A stretch of DNA of 64,000 nt from Bifidobacterium pullorum DSM 20433 (GCF_000771405.1 NZ_JDUI01000011.1:49613-113612); one strand, 5' to 3'. Positions 18,340 through 27,721 are shown, counted from the first letter of the stretch. The notes: generated by a model from the sequence alone, not told the origin. Program-made: numbers and translations.

Positions 18340-19260
18340 TCACTCATCGGATCCGAGGATGCGGAACTGCAGCACGCTCACCACCGCGATGATGACGAAC
18401 AGCACCCAGCTGGCGGCCGAGGCGATGCCGTAGCGTCCGAATCCGAACTGCTGGTAGACGTAGTAGGCGGCCGACAGCGTCGAGTCGAGCGGCCCGCCCT
18501 GGGTCATGACGAACGATTCCTCGAAGAACTGCAGGTAGGCCACCGAGATGAGCACGGCGCCCAGCAGGATCGTGGGCTTCATCAGCGGCAGGGTGATGCT
18601 GGTGAAGGTGCGCCACTTGCCGGCGCCGTCCACCGCCGCGGCCTCCTTGAGTTCGGTGGGGATGGCCTGCAGGCCGGCCAGGAAGATGATCATCAGGGTG
18701 CCCATGTTGCGCCAGATCGTCATGATCATCAGCGCCGGCAGGGCGAACCTGGTGTCGTGCAGCCAGTCGGGGCCGTCGATGCCGAAGACGGCCAGCAACG
18801 AGTTCAGCAGGCCGTCGTCCTGCAGGATGTACCGCCAAACCACCGAGACCGCGACGACGCTGGCGACGACCGGCGCATAGAACACGGCACGGAAGAAGGC
18901 GTTGAGGTGCTTGAGTCCCTTGTTCAGGGCCACGGCGAACGCCATGGCGATGGCGATGGTGATCGGCAGACCGACGATGACGAAGATCGCGGTGGTCAGC
19001 AGCGCCTTGTGGAACCGGGGATCGGTGAGCAGCGTGATGTAGTTGTCGAACCCGACGATGTTCACGTTGAACGGCGTGCGCAGGTCCCGCGAGGTGATGT
19101 CGGTGAACGACATGCCCATCGAGGAGAGCAGCGGCACCAGCATGAACACGCCGAAGACCAGCACGAAGGGAAGGCAGAACCCCCAGGCGATCAGCGCCTG
19201 GCGGCGGCTGAGGGCGCCGTTGCGGCCGCCCTCAGCCCCACGACGAGCACGCTTGCCCAT
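18340..19260 (-). CDS. Sugar ABC transporter permease, MalF type
   Basis: A 306-aa permease with a basic N-terminus, about six helices and the EAA loop (KEAAAVDGAGKWRTFTSITL). The start is ambiguous: ATG 19260 has GGTGAG 5 nt upstream, while a GTG at 19266 overlaps the stop of the binding-protein gene; the ATG is preferred. It pairs with the binding protein upstream and the shortened permease downstream. Length is normal, so the damage in this importer is limited to the partner permease. Confidence 0.9.
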   Translation of the reverse strand: MGKRARRGAEGGRNGALSRRQALIAWGFCLPFVLVFGVFMLVPLLSSMGMSFTDITSRDLRTPFNVNIVGFDNYITLLTDPRFHKALLTTAIFVIVGLPITIAIAMAFAVALNKGLKHLNAFFRAVFYAPVVASVVAVSVVWRYILQDDGLLNSLLAVFGIDGPDWLHDTRFALPALMIMTIWRNMGTLMIIFLAGLQAIPTELKEAAAVDGAGKWRTFTSITLPLMKPTILLGAVLISVAYLQFFEESFVMTQGGPLDSTLSAAYYVYQQFGFGRYGIASAASWVLFVIIAVVSVLQFRILGSDE

Positions 19261-19262
19261 CG

Positions 19263-20543
19263 TCACTCACCGGTTCCGATCGACTCGGCCTCGGCCTGCA
19301 GGTTCCTCAACCCCTCATCGACCGTGAGCTGGCCCTTGTAGATCTGCTCCATGATGCGGTCTCCCGCGGCGGACACCTGCGCCCAGGTCGGCACGGCCGG
19401 CGGGGCCTGCGTGCTCTTGAGCTGCTCGCCGTAGGCGGCCAGCTTCTCGTCGCCGGCGAGGACCTCGTCCTCCCAGGCCGACTGCGATGACGGCAGCACA
19501 GTGGCGGTCTTGTACCATTCGACCTGCGTCTCCGGCTGGGTCATCCACTGGATGAACTTCCAGCCGGCGTCCGGGTTGGCGGCCTCGTCCATCACCACGA
19601 AGTCGGCGCCGCCGACGAAGGAGGTGGAACTCACGCCCTTCGGGATGACTGCGGTGGCGTACGTATCGGGGTCGCCGCCCTGATCGGCGATCTGACTGAT
19701 GGTGGTCGGGCCGCCGGTCATGATCGGGGTCTGGCCGTTGATGAACTGGGTGATGGATACACCCGGCGTGACGTCCAGGTTGGTGCCGATGATGCCGTTC
19801 TTGAAGAAGCCGTCGATGTACTCGGTGGCCTCGTGCATCTCCGGGGTGTCCAGGGTCCAGTTGCCTTCGTCGTCCATCAGCGAGACGCCGGACGAGAAGA
19901 ACGCCCACAGGGTGCCCTGCCAGGAGTCGGCGCCGGACGGGGAGATGTACATGCCGTTCTCCACGCCGTCCACCTGCTTGACGTCCTCGGCCATCTGCCT
20001 GAGTTCGTCAAGTGTCTCCGGGGCGTGATCCCACCCGGCCCGCGCGGCGATGTCGGTGCGGTAGTACAGGACGTGGCTGTCCACGTACCACGGCACGCCC
20101 AGCTGCTCGCCGTCGACCTGGCCGGCCTCCAGCGGACCGGCCGAGAAGTCGCTCAGATCGAAGTTCTCAGGCACCGGCGCGAAGGCATCGGCGAAGTCGG
20201 CCATCCAGGTGGTGCCCATCTGGATGACGTCCGGCACGGTGCCGGCGGCGATGGCGGTCTGGATCTTGTCATGCGCGGAGGCCCACGGGATGGCGGTCAC
20301 GGTGATGTTGACGTCGGGGTTTTCCTCCTTGAACCCGTCGACGAAGTCACCCAGCAGGTCGCCCTCGTTACCCATCGCCCAGACCGTCAGATCGCCGGTG
20401 GCGGGCTCGGAGTCGATGCTGGTGACGGCGCCGGCGGATGCGCCGGTTGACGCGCCCTCGCTACGCCCGCATGCGCCCAGTCCGAGCAGCAGCGACGTTC
20501 CGGCCACTACCGCCACAGCGGTTTTCCACGGTGTGTGTTTCAT
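19263..20543 (-). CDS. Sugar ABC transporter substrate-binding lipoprotein
   Basis: A 426-aa family-1 solute-binding protein. ATG 20543 is chosen because AAGGAGG lies 4 nt upstream. The leader MKHTPWKTAVAVVAGTSLLL ends in the lipobox LGAC, so the mature protein is lipid-anchored outside the cell. The rest follows the MalE-like fold pattern. First gene of the beta-glucoside operon, whose promoter and operators lie directly upstream. Confidence 0.92.
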   Translation of the reverse strand: MKHTPWKTAVAVVAGTSLLLGLGACGRSEGASTGASAGAVTSIDSEPATGDLTVWAMGNEGDLLGDFVDGFKEENPDVNITVTAIPWASAHDKIQTAIAAGTVPDVIQMGTTWMADFADAFAPVPENFDLSDFSAGPLEAGQVDGEQLGVPWYVDSHVLYYRTDIAARAGWDHAPETLDELRQMAEDVKQVDGVENGMYISPSGADSWQGTLWAFFSSGVSLMDDEGNWTLDTPEMHEATEYIDGFFKNGIIGTNLDVTPGVSITQFINGQTPIMTGGPTTISQIADQGGDPDTYATAVIPKGVSSTSFVGGADFVVMDEAANPDAGWKFIQWMTQPETQVEWYKTATVLPSSQSAWEDEVLAGDEKLAAYGEQLKSTQAPPAVPTWAQVSAAGDRIMEQIYKGQLTVDEGLRNLQAEAESIGTGE

Positions 20544-20566
20544 TGCTCCTCCTTGAACCATTCTCG

Positions 20567-20634
20567 TAATCTAACCGCGTAGATTACGCTTTAATTTAAG
20601 CGCGTAGATTGATATTTGTCAAACCGCATAGATT
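20567..20634 (-). promoter_or_regulatory. Promoter and three operator repeats of the GH1 operon
   Basis: On the minus strand TTGACA (20622-20617) and TTAAAT (20599-20594) are spaced by 17 nt, a near-consensus promoter. The motif CGCGTAGATT recurs three times on the plus strand (20574-20585, 20599-20610, 20623-20634 as CGCATAGATT), spaced 25 and 24 bp. The first is part of a palindrome TAATCTA-N6-TAGATTA at 20567-20586. The middle copy lies between -35 and -10. This fits repression by the adjacent LacI protein. Confidence 0.75.
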
Positions 20635-20720
20635 CTCGACACGCCGGATATCGGGACAGAGGAGAATCGGGGCATCACGCCCGCATCAAGCCGCACATCC
20701 CCCTGTACGGCGGACACCGG

Positions 20721-21794
20721 TCACGCGCAGCCGCAGCTGTTGCCCAGCACCATCTTCACCGGCATCCGGTGCACGCACGGCTCGTCCCAAGGCATGCCGT
20801 CGCACTCGGCCAGCAGCTTCGCCGCCAGACGCCCCATCGCGCCCAACGGCTGACGCACCGTCGTCAACGTCACGGGCGCAAGCGCCGACGCCAGGATGCC
20901 GTCGAAGCCTGTCACGATCACATCCTGCGGCACCCGCACCCCCGCGTCGTGCAGCAGGTCGATCACCGACAGGGCCGTCTGGTCATTGCCGCACACCAGG
21001 GCGCGCGGCAGCTGTTCGGCATCGATGGCCTCGCACAGGTTGACCAGCCATTCCCGGGAGAACGAGGTCGAATCATCCAACAGCGGACGCCCCATGGCGA
21101 TGCCGCGCTCCGCGGCCCTCGACTGGAACGCCTCGAACCGTCGATGCATGTCGTAGGTCGCCAGCTCGCCGATGAACGACATCTCCGTGACGCCGTGCAC
21201 GTCGACCAGGTGGTCGACCAACGCCGCGATGCCGCCTTCGTTGTCGCAGATCACATCGGCCGACGGCAGCTCGCCGTCGGTCTCGCCGATGCGCACCACC
21301 GGGATGCTGCGGCACAGCCGCGCCAACGGCAGGTCGTCCGTGCCGCGGTTCGGGAACAGCGCCAGACCGTCCACCCGGCCGGCGATATCGGTGATCGAGC
21401 CATTGTCCCGCTTCGAGACCGCCGTGCCCAGCAGCACGGTCTGGCCACGGTGCCAGCACTCCACCTCGAAGCCGCGTTGCACCTCGTCGGCGTACAACGG
21501 GTAGACCAGCACATCCGGACGCTCGAAGATGTCCTCGGTGGCGAAATCCTCCAGATCGCTGCCCTGAGGCCGTTCGATAAGCATGTCGAAGGAATACAGA
21601 CCCAGCGCGCCGGTCTTGCCGCGGGCCAGGCCGCGGGCGTTGGCCGAAGGGACGTAGTCGAGCTCGCGCGCGGCCTTGAGCACCCGCTCGCGGGTGGCGG
21701 GCTTCACCTTGTCCGGACGGCGGAAGGTGAATGATACCGTGGCGGTGGACACCCCCGCGCGTTCCGCCACATCGTAGACCGTTGTCTTGCGCAT
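20721..21794 (-). CDS. LacI-family transcriptional regulator
   Basis: A 357-aa regulator. Residues 3-48 hold the LacI helix-turn-helix and hinge (TTVYDVAERAGVSTATVSFT, then PSANARGLARG), followed by a periplasmic-binding-like sensor domain (about 62-350). The C-terminus ends in LGNSCGCA, an unusual cysteine pair. It lies 177 bp from the binding-protein gene, same strand, and the CGCGTAGATT repeats in front of that gene are the likely targets. Inducer unknown, presumably the transported beta-glucoside or a product of it. Confidence 0.92.
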   Translation of the reverse strand: MRKTTVYDVAERAGVSTATVSFTFRRPDKVKPATRERVLKAARELDYVPSANARGLARGKTGALGLYSFDMLIERPQGSDLEDFATEDIFERPDVLVYPLYADEVQRGFEVECWHRGQTVLLGTAVSKRDNGSITDIAGRVDGLALFPNRGTDDLPLARLCRSIPVVRIGETDGELPSADVICDNEGGIAALVDHLVDVHGVTEMSFIGELATYDMHRRFEAFQSRAAERGIAMGRPLLDDSTSFSREWLVNLCEAIDAEQLPRALVCGNDQTALSVIDLLHDAGVRVPQDVIVTGFDGILASALAPVTLTTVRQPLGAMGRLAAKLLAECDGMPWDEPCVHRMPVKMVLGNSCGCA

Positions 21795-21838
21795 ACCCTC
21801 TACTTTAACCGCTTAACCAAGCATTCCTCGACACCATG

Positions 21839-23005
21839 TCACGCCGATTGCCCGATGTAATCAGCGGCGGTGGTCACAGCGAACCCGTTGGCTTGCAACC
21901 CCACGTCACCGCGGTACACAACCATACGGCCGCCAGCTGGAACGCCCAGCATATCGCCAACGTCCACAAGCGTTTTACCGTACCTGCCGTGATGGGTTTG
22001 CGAGGACTTGATCTCAATCGCGAGCCTATTGTTGGGGTCGGTAAAGTCCAAGAGATCAATCTCCCGCTTGCTGTCATCACGGTAGAAATACAGCTCCGGA
22101 TTTTTCCCCCGATTCAGATACCGCTTTGCGGTCTCAGAAACAATCAGATTCTCAAACACCGCGCCCAGCATGGGGTGCGTCAGCAGTTGCGGTACCGTAC
22201 GGATGCCAAGCAGATGGCACAGCAAACCCGTATCGTAGAAATACAACTTCGGCGTTTTCGTCAGTCTTTTCCCCAGATTGCTATGCCATGGCTCCAATGG
22301 GAAAACAATATAGCTGGATTCCAGAATCGACATCCACGACTTCACCGTCCGGAAACCGACGTCCGCATCCCGCGCAAGGTTGGAATAATTGATGAGATTC
22401 CCCGCATTGGATGCACATAGCCTCAACACCGTCCGGAATGCAGCTGCATCGCGCACATCAAGGTACCCGGCAACATCACGCTCCACATACGTGCTGATAT
22501 AGGCCTCAAAAAAGATGTCAGCATCCATATCAACGTCATATAGACGTGGATAGCCACCACGAATCATGAACTCGTCCACGCCGGAGGAGATCCCACCGCC
22601 AAGCAGTTCCGTGTATGACAACGGCAATAGTTTCAGCAACCCCACACGGCCGGCCAATGACTGCGTGATGCTCTTCAACAGCAAGAAGTTCTGCGAGCCC
22701 GACAGGATATATTGCCCTGGAGTCCCGTTCTCATCAGACACCACCTGAATCATCGAGAACAAGTCGGGAACATACTGCGCCTCGTCAACGACCAGATGCG
22801 GCGACCGATTCCTGATGAATCCCACCGGGTCCTCGGCGGCAACAGCCCTCAGGTTGGGATCTTCCAGATTGACGTACTCATAGTCCGGAAACACCTCACG
22901 CACCAGTGTCGATTTGCCGCTCTGCCGGGGGCCTGTGACCGACACCACAGGGAACCAACCGGCCATTCGCGACGCTAACTGCGCCATCGCCCGAGGAATG
23001 ATCAT
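21839..23005 (-). CDS. AAA-type ATPase with DUF4143 domain
   Basis: A 388-aa protein. The N-terminal AAA domain has Walker A GPRQSGKST and Walker B-like HLVVDEAQY; the C-terminal half is a DUF4143 domain ending in a PD-(D/E)XK-nuclease-like segment (REIDLLDF, AIEIKSSQ). The family is widespread and its role is not established. The ATG at 23005 follows GGGGGA. The gene is more AT-rich than its surroundings, suggesting acquisition, and its upstream region carries five 23-bp tandem repeats. It lies between a LacI gene and a housekeeping-like gene with no mobile-element remnants visible. Confidence 0.88.
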   Translation of the reverse strand: MIIPRAMAQLASRMAGWFPVVSVTGPRQSGKSTLVREVFPDYEYVNLEDPNLRAVAAEDPVGFIRNRSPHLVVDEAQYVPDLFSMIQVVSDENGTPGQYILSGSQNFLLLKSITQSLAGRVGLLKLLPLSYTELLGGGISSGVDEFMIRGGYPRLYDVDMDADIFFEAYISTYVERDVAGYLDVRDAAAFRTVLRLCASNAGNLINYSNLARDADVGFRTVKSWMSILESSYIVFPLEPWHSNLGKRLTKTPKLYFYDTGLLCHLLGIRTVPQLLTHPMLGAVFENLIVSETAKRYLNRGKNPELYFYRDDSKREIDLLDFTDPNNRLAIEIKSSQTHHGRYGKTLVDVGDMLGVPAGGRMVVYRGDVGLQANGFAVTTAADYIGQSA

Positions 23006-23026
23006 TCTTCCCCCAAGATGCAAACT

Positions 23027-23142
23027 CCATAATCCTGCTATAGCAGATTACCATAATTCTGCTGTAGAAAGTACCATAATTATGCAGTAGAGGTTACCAT
23101 AATTATGCTGTAGGCAACGCCACGATTCTGCCATAGCGAGCG
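23027..23142 (-). repeat. Five 23-bp iterons upstream of the DUF4143 ATPase gene
   Basis: Units begin at 23027, 23051, 23074, 23097 and 23120, each starting CCATAATT-TGC-GTAG or a close variant. The period is 23 bp (one step of 24), close to two helical turns, placing every copy on the same DNA face. The first copy starts 21 bp before the ATPase start. The last copy is the most diverged (CCACGATTCTGCCATAG). Confidence 0.85.
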
Positions 23143-23175
23143 GGGCATGGCGTCGGAGTCATGGAGGGCACATAC

Positions 23176-23217
23176 GGCGAGGGCCGCGACGCCATGCCAT
23201 GCGTCGCGGCCCTCGCC
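23176..23217 (-). terminator. 17-bp hairpin after the DUF4032 gene
   Basis: Arms 23176-23192 and 23201-23217 (GGCGAGGGCCGCGACGC and complement) with loop CATGCCAT, 24 nt past the stop. No T-tract is present, so it may act as a processing or stability structure instead. Confidence 0.55.
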
Positions 23218-23240
23218 GACCGGTTTCGGTCCGGGACGGG

Positions 23241-24710
23241 TCAGTGGCTCCAGACGGCGGCGTCGGGGTCGTCGTCCGGGTTGTAATCGTCGTCATCGTC
23301 GACCCGCAGGTGCGCGGGGCGACCATCCGCGTCGAAGACGCCGTTGCCGTACGTGTTGCTCCCGAACGTGCTCTCGTCGTCGATCACGCCGGAATCGGCG
23401 TCGGCGTTGATCGCATCCATCATCGAGGCGTCCAGCTTGTACTTCGGCAGCACGCTGGCGATGTAGCTCTCCACGGCCTCCGCCATCGGCACATCGTGCC
23501 CGGCCTGCTCGGCCAGGAACCAGCGGTGGGTGAGCACCTCGTGGAAGAACTGCGCGGGTTCGATCTGCGAGCGGTATTCGCCCGGGATCATGCGCACGGT
23601 CGGTTCGAAGACCTCGCGCATCCAGTCGGTGGCCACAATCTCCAGGTCCTCGCCCTGACGCCATGTGGAGGCGCGGTAGGCGTCCAGATCGTTGAGCAGG
23701 CGCTTGGCCTGGTTCTCCTGAACGTCCAGGCCGGTCAGGCGTAGCAGCTTGCGCGAGGCGTAGCCGGCGTCCACCACGCGCGGGCGCACCAGCACGCGGT
23801 TGCCGTCCGGGGTGGTGTTCATCTCCAGCTCGTCCACGTCGAAGCCCAGGTCGTTGAGCTTGTTGACGCGCTTCTCGATCTTCCACATCTCGTCGGGGCT
23901 GAAGCTGTCGACGTCGGTCAGCGCGCTCCACAGCGAATGGTAGCGCTCGACCAGACGGTTGCCGACCTCGACCTCATCGACCTCGCTCGGCAGCAGCGCG
24001 CCGGAGCTCAGATCCATCAGTTCGCCGATGATGTTCGTGCGGGCCAGATCGATGTCGTACTCGCGCTGGCCCTCGGTCAGGCGGACGTGCAGGTCGCCGG
24101 TCTCGGCATCGACCAGGAACGCGGAGAACGCGTCGGCGTCGCGCAGGAACAGGACGTTCGACAGAGAGACATCGCCCCAGTAGAAGCCGGCCAGATGCAG
24201 ACGCACCATCAGCACGGCCAGCGCGTCGATCAGGCGCTCGGCGGTGTCCGGACGCAGGTTGCGCGCGAACAGCGCGCGGTACGGCAGCGAGAACTTCAGA
24301 TGCCGCGTGACGAGGATGGCCTCCAGCGGCTCGCCGTCACGGGTATGGCGGCCGGTGACCACGGCGATCGGCTCGACGGTCGGCAGCTCGAGCTTCTCCA
24401 GGCGGCGCAGCAGCTCGTACTCGCGTTCGGCGACGTTGCGGGTGATCTCCTTCAAGGCGTACACGGAGTTGCCGACGTGCACGAAACGCACGACGTGGCG
24501 GGAGATGCCTCGCGGCAGATTGGCGAGCAGCTCGTCCGGCCAGGTCGACAGGGGCTTCTCCCACGGCAGGGTGAACATCTTGGGGTTCGAGCTCGCAGCC
24601 GTGATTTTCAACGCCTGCGGCTCCGCCGTCGGCGGCGCGGTCGGATCGGACTTCACGGACGTGGCCTTCAGCACACGCGGGTCCATCTGAGGCAGATCAC
24701 TCAATTCCAT
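23241..24710 (-). CDS. DUF4032 protein, lipopolysaccharide-kinase-like
   Basis: A 489-aa protein. Residues about 60-230 follow a kinase-like fold: VGNSVYALKEI (lysine strand), RLHLAGFYWGDVSLSNVLF (catalytic loop with Asp and Asn in place of the HRD motif) and FLVDAETGDLH (metal-binding region). The second half, with ELDEHEHR-like long helices and HRWFLAEQAGHDV, is the DUF4032 region found across actinobacteria. Substrate unknown. The start at 24710 gives MELSDLPQMDP; a reading to 24791 passes through weakly plausible sequence and is not chosen. It reads away from the LacI block; the acidic tail (DDDDDYNPDDDPDAA) is low-complexity. Confidence 0.82.
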   Translation of the reverse strand: MELSDLPQMDPRVLKATSVKSDPTAPPTAEPQALKITAASSNPKMFTLPWEKPLSTWPDELLANLPRGISRHVVRFVHVGNSVYALKEITRNVAEREYELLRRLEKLELPTVEPIAVVTGRHTRDGEPLEAILVTRHLKFSLPYRALFARNLRPDTAERLIDALAVLMVRLHLAGFYWGDVSLSNVLFLRDADAFSAFLVDAETGDLHVRLTEGQREYDIDLARTNIIGELMDLSSGALLPSEVDEVEVGNRLVERYHSLWSALTDVDSFSPDEMWKIEKRVNKLNDLGFDVDELEMNTTPDGNRVLVRPRVVDAGYASRKLLRLTGLDVQENQAKRLLNDLDAYRASTWRQGEDLEIVATDWMREVFEPTVRMIPGEYRSQIEPAQFFHEVLTHRWFLAEQAGHDVPMAEAVESYIASVLPKYKLDASMMDAINADADSGVIDDESTFGSNTYGNGVFDADGRPAHLRVDDDDDYNPDDDPDAAVWSH

Positions 24711-24804
24711 GATTTCTAATGTAACCGGCACAGGTGCCAAACCCACCGGTGGGCCTTCCCCGAAAGGGCGCTTCTTACGTAAACCACACATTCACGGAAA
24801 CAAG

Positions 24805-24832
24805 AAAAGCCCCGCAGCTATGCGGGGCTTTT
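24805..24832. terminator. Intrinsic terminator of the shared sugar ATPase gene
   Basis: AAAAGCCCCGCA (24805-24816), loop GCTA, TGCGGGGCTTTT (24821-24832). A T-run follows the stem on both strands, so it can work in either direction; it lies 72 nt past the ATPase gene. Confidence 0.9.
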
Positions 24833-24903
24833 CCCAACGAGGCAAAGAGAGGAAGAGAATGCCTCGTTTAATGGTTGACCAGGTCAGGCGACCCGATCAA
24901 GCA

Positions 24904-26031
24904 TTAGTTCAGACGCAGCTCGGTCGACGGAGCGAACAGGTGCATCTTGGTCGGGTCGATCTTGATCTTGACGGTGTCGCCGATCTTCGGGAGCTTACGC
25001 GGGTTCACGCGAACCGTGGTGAGCTTGTTCTGATCGGACATCATCGTGGAGGCCTCGCCAGCGCCATCGGCGGTAACGATGTTGCCGTAGATGTAGCCGT
25101 CGGAGCCCAGATCCTCGACGTTGACAACCTTCAGCGAGAAGGCGTTGGGATCATCAGCAGCGGCGAGATCGGCGTCTTCCGGACGGAAGCCGACGATGAT
25201 CTGACCATTGTCCTCGGCGGTCAGCTTGGCGACAGCCTCGCGCGGCAGATCGACGGTGTCCTCGCCGATCTTGGCCTGACCATTGATCACCGGGTGGGTG
25301 TTGATGTTCATCGACGGGGAGCCGATGAAGCCAGCCACGAAGACGTTCGCCGGGCGATCGTACAGCTCGGTCGGGGCGCCGACCTGCTGCAGGATACCGA
25401 GCTTGATGACGGCGATGCGATCGCCCATCGTCAGGGCCTCGGTCTGATCGTGGGTCACGTACAGGGTGGTGACACCCAGCTGACGCTGGAGGGCGGCGAT
25501 CTGAGTACGGGTCTGCACACGGAGCTTGGCGTCGAGGTTCGACAGCGGCTCATCCATGAGGAAGACCTTCGGCTCACGCACGATGGCGCGGCCCATGGCG
25601 ACACGCTGACGCTGACCACCGGACAGAGCCTTCGGCTTGCGGTCGAGGTACTCGGTCAGGTCGAGAATCTCGGCGGCCTTCTCGACGCGCTTGCGGATCT
25701 CGTCCTTCGGGGTGCCGGCGATCTTCAGGGCGAAGCCCATGTTGTCGGCGACGGTCATGTGCGGGTACAGAGCGTAGTTCTGGAACACCATGGCGATGTC
25801 GCGGTCCTTCGGCTGCATCGTGGTGACATCCTTGCCACCGATGAGGATGCGGCCCTTGTTGACCTCTTCCAGGCCGGCGAGCATACGCAGGGTGGTGGAC
25901 TTGCCGCAGCCAGAGGGGCCGACCAGGACGAGGAACTCGCCGTCCTTGATATCCAGATTCAGATCATCCACCGAAGGCTTGTCGTTGCCCGGGTAGATAC
26001 GAGTGACATGGTCAAATACGACTTCTGCCAT
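24904..26031 (-). CDS. msmK: Multiple-sugar ABC importer ATPase (MsmK/MsiK-like)
   Basis: A 375-aa ATPase with Walker [11 protein letters not shown]-loop [12 protein letters not shown], signature [15 protein letters not shown], Walker B KVFLMDEP and H-loop YVTHD, then a C-terminal TOBE-type regulatory domain (about 240-375). It stands alone, far from permease genes, while both sugar importers in this window lack an ATPase; this is the layout of shared ATPases such as MsmK of streptococci and MsiK of Streptomyces. It is therefore the probable energy source for several importers (inference). AAAGGATG precedes the ATG after a short hairpin. Confidence 0.93.
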   Translation of the reverse strand: MAEVVFDHVTRIYPGNDKPSVDDLNLDIKDGEFLVLVGPSGCGKSTTLRMLAGLEEVNKGRILIGGKDVTTMQPKDRDIAMVFQNYALYPHMTVADNMGFALKIAGTPKDEIRKRVEKAAEILDLTEYLDRKPKALSGGQRQRVAMGRAIVREPKVFLMDEPLSNLDAKLRVQTRTQIAALQRQLGVTTLYVTHDQTEALTMGDRIAVIKLGILQQVGAPTELYDRPANVFVAGFIGSPSMNINTHPVINGQAKIGEDTVDLPREAVAKLTAEDNGQIIVGFRPEDADLAAADDPNAFSLKVVNVEDLGSDGYIYGNIVTADGAGEASTMMSDQNKLTTVRVNPRKLPKIGDTVKIKIDPTKMHLFAPSTELRLN

Positions 26032-26049
26032 GATATGTTCATCCTTTCA

Positions 26050-26213
26050 GAGGCAGGTACGTGCCTCACGATCCGTTGTGGAAGGTGGTTGGTGCGTCCG
26101 CCTACAGCGCCCGACAGCGGAAACCGTAGACTTCGGCGTTTACTTATCCGGTCCATTGAAGGTTCTCTTCATTGAGCCACGGTCCACTATACACCAGTCC
26201 CCGGCATTATCAA
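26050..26213 (-). promoter_or_regulatory. msmK promoter and structured leader
   Basis: Minus-strand TTGATA (26213-26208) and TATAGT (26191-26186) are spaced 16 nt, giving a leader of about 150 nt. A perfect hairpin GAGGCA-N6-TGCCTC (26050-26067) stands directly before the AAAGGATG ribosome site. A conserved msiK RNA motif is known from leaders of such genes in actinobacteria; whether this leader belongs to it needs a covariance search. Confidence 0.55.
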
Positions 26214-26733
26214 GCGGCGTGTTCCCGACGATGCCAACGTTTGCACAATCCTCACGTACCCCGTCCGGGGCATGCACGTCCACACCCGGCCCGCCGCTTT
26301 CGCGGGGTGACGCGTGGATGCCGGCGCGAGGCGGGGCATGCACGCCCACGATTGACCCGCCGCGCCGACCTAAATCCCGGAAACCCCGTCCGGACGGGCG
26401 CGACGACGCCCTCCCGCTTTAAGGCCTGGGACTCCCCCGTCCACCTCTGCTCGACACCTGCCCGGATGCGGAGACATCGGCCGACAAAATCCCGCAAAAT
26501 CAATGATGTAACGTTTTAGCAACACGCCGAGCGAGGCGTTGTGATCATTGGCTTCCGCGCACACCCCTTCCGGCCCCATTTATCATGGAAATACGCGGAC
26601 GACACGCCCGCCAGGCTGTATTGCTAACCGATCGAAGATGACACGGCGGCAGCCGCCGAGCGTCGGAGCCGACCTTATTGCTCCGGGCTCACTGGCCGTT
26701 TGGGAACGGCCGTTCAGAAGGAAGGAATCCATC
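26214..26733. other. Gene-free stretch before the nucleoside operon
   Basis: About 520 bp. I see no gene-like frame with a ribosome site. Near the right end TTTTAGCAA (around 26512-26520) and TTGCTAA (around 26621-26627) form a widely spaced inverted pair, and TAACGTTTTA around 26508 is a near-palindrome of the kind LacI proteins bind. These may control the nucleoside genes, but the evidence is weak. Confidence 0.3.
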
Positions 26734-27690
26734 ATGACCAAGCTCATTCTCGATTTGGACACCGGCGTCGACGACGCCCTCGCCATCGCCTATGCACTGG
26801 GAAGCCCCGAAGTCGAGCTCATCGGCATCACCGGCACGTATGGCAACGTGCTGCTGGAGCAGGGTGTGCGCAACGCGCTGGCCATCACCGACCTGCTCGG
26901 ACATCCCGAGGTCAAGGTATATAAGGGCATTCCCCATTCGAGCACCACGGACGGATTCGAGGTGCTGGAGATCTCCAAGTTCATCCACGGCCAGAACGGA
27001 ATCGGTGACGTGGACATCCCCGATTCCGCGCGCGAAGCGGAGACTGAACCCGCGGTCGACTTCATCATCGACGCGGTCAAGACCTACGGCAAGGACCTGG
27101 TCTACGTGCCGACCGGCCCGATGACGAACATCGCCGCCGCCATCCGCAAGGCCCCGGAAATCAAGGATGAGATCGGCAAGATCGTGCTCATGGGCGGCGC
27201 GCTCACCGTCTGCGGCAACGTCAACGCCTGCGTCGAGGCGAACATCTCGCAGGACCCCGACGCGGCCGACTACCTGTTCCGTTCGGGCGCCCCGGCCACG
27301 ATGATCGGCCTCGACGTGACCCTGCAGACGCTCCTGACCTATAAGGAGACGCAGCAGTGGCGCGACCTGGGCACCAAGGCCGGCGCATTCCTCGCCGACA
27401 TGACCGACTTCTACATCAAGGCCTACGAGACCACCTCCCCGCATCTCGGCGGCTGCGGCCTGCACGACCCGCTCGCGGTCGGCGTGGCCGTCGACCCGAC
27501 GCTCGTGACCACCCTGCCCATCAACATGCAGGTGGACGTGGAGGGCCCGACCCGCGGCCGCACCATCGGCGACAACACCCGCCTGAACGACCCAGTCAAG
27601 ACCATGCAGGTGGCCGTCGGTGTGGACGTGCCGCGCTTCCTCGACGAATTCATGACCCGCATCACCGGGTTGGCCCGCACTGCCGCCTGA
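26734..27690 (+). CDS. Nucleoside hydrolase
   Basis: A 318-aa enzyme of the inosine-uridine nucleoside hydrolase family, splitting nucleosides into base and ribose. The N-terminal metal-binding cluster LILDLDTGVDDALAIAYA (aspartates at 6, 8, 12 and 13) is intact, as are VYVPTGPMTNIA and the later GGCGLHDPLAV motif. ATG 26734 follows AGAAGGAAGGAA. It begins an operon with an MFS transporter and a ribokinase, so uptake, cleavage and phosphorylation of the ribose form one pathway. Base specificity cannot be read from the sequence. Confidence 0.93.
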   Translation: MTKLILDLDTGVDDALAIAYALGSPEVELIGITGTYGNVLLEQGVRNALAITDLLGHPEVKVYKGIPHSSTTDGFEVLEISKFIHGQNGIGDVDIPDSAREAETEPAVDFIIDAVKTYGKDLVYVPTGPMTNIAAAIRKAPEIKDEIGKIVLMGGALTVCGNVNACVEANISQDPDAADYLFRSGAPATMIGLDVTLQTLLTYKETQQWRDLGTKAGAFLADMTDFYIKAYETTSPHLGGCGLHDPLAVGVAVDPTLVTTLPINMQVDVEGPTRGRTIGDNTRLNDPVKTMQVAVGVDVPRFLDEFMTRITGLARTAA

Positions 27691-27721
27691 CACAGGCACG
27701 ACCAAGGAAAGGACCACTCCC

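Noticed and set aside
23027..23142. The 23-bp repeats as a small CRISPR array
   Set aside because: Units are contiguous without unique spacers, and no cas gene is nearby.
21839..23142. The ATPase region as an insertion sequence
   Set aside because: No terminal inverted repeats, target duplication or transposase motif is seen; only lower GC and the iterons set it apart.
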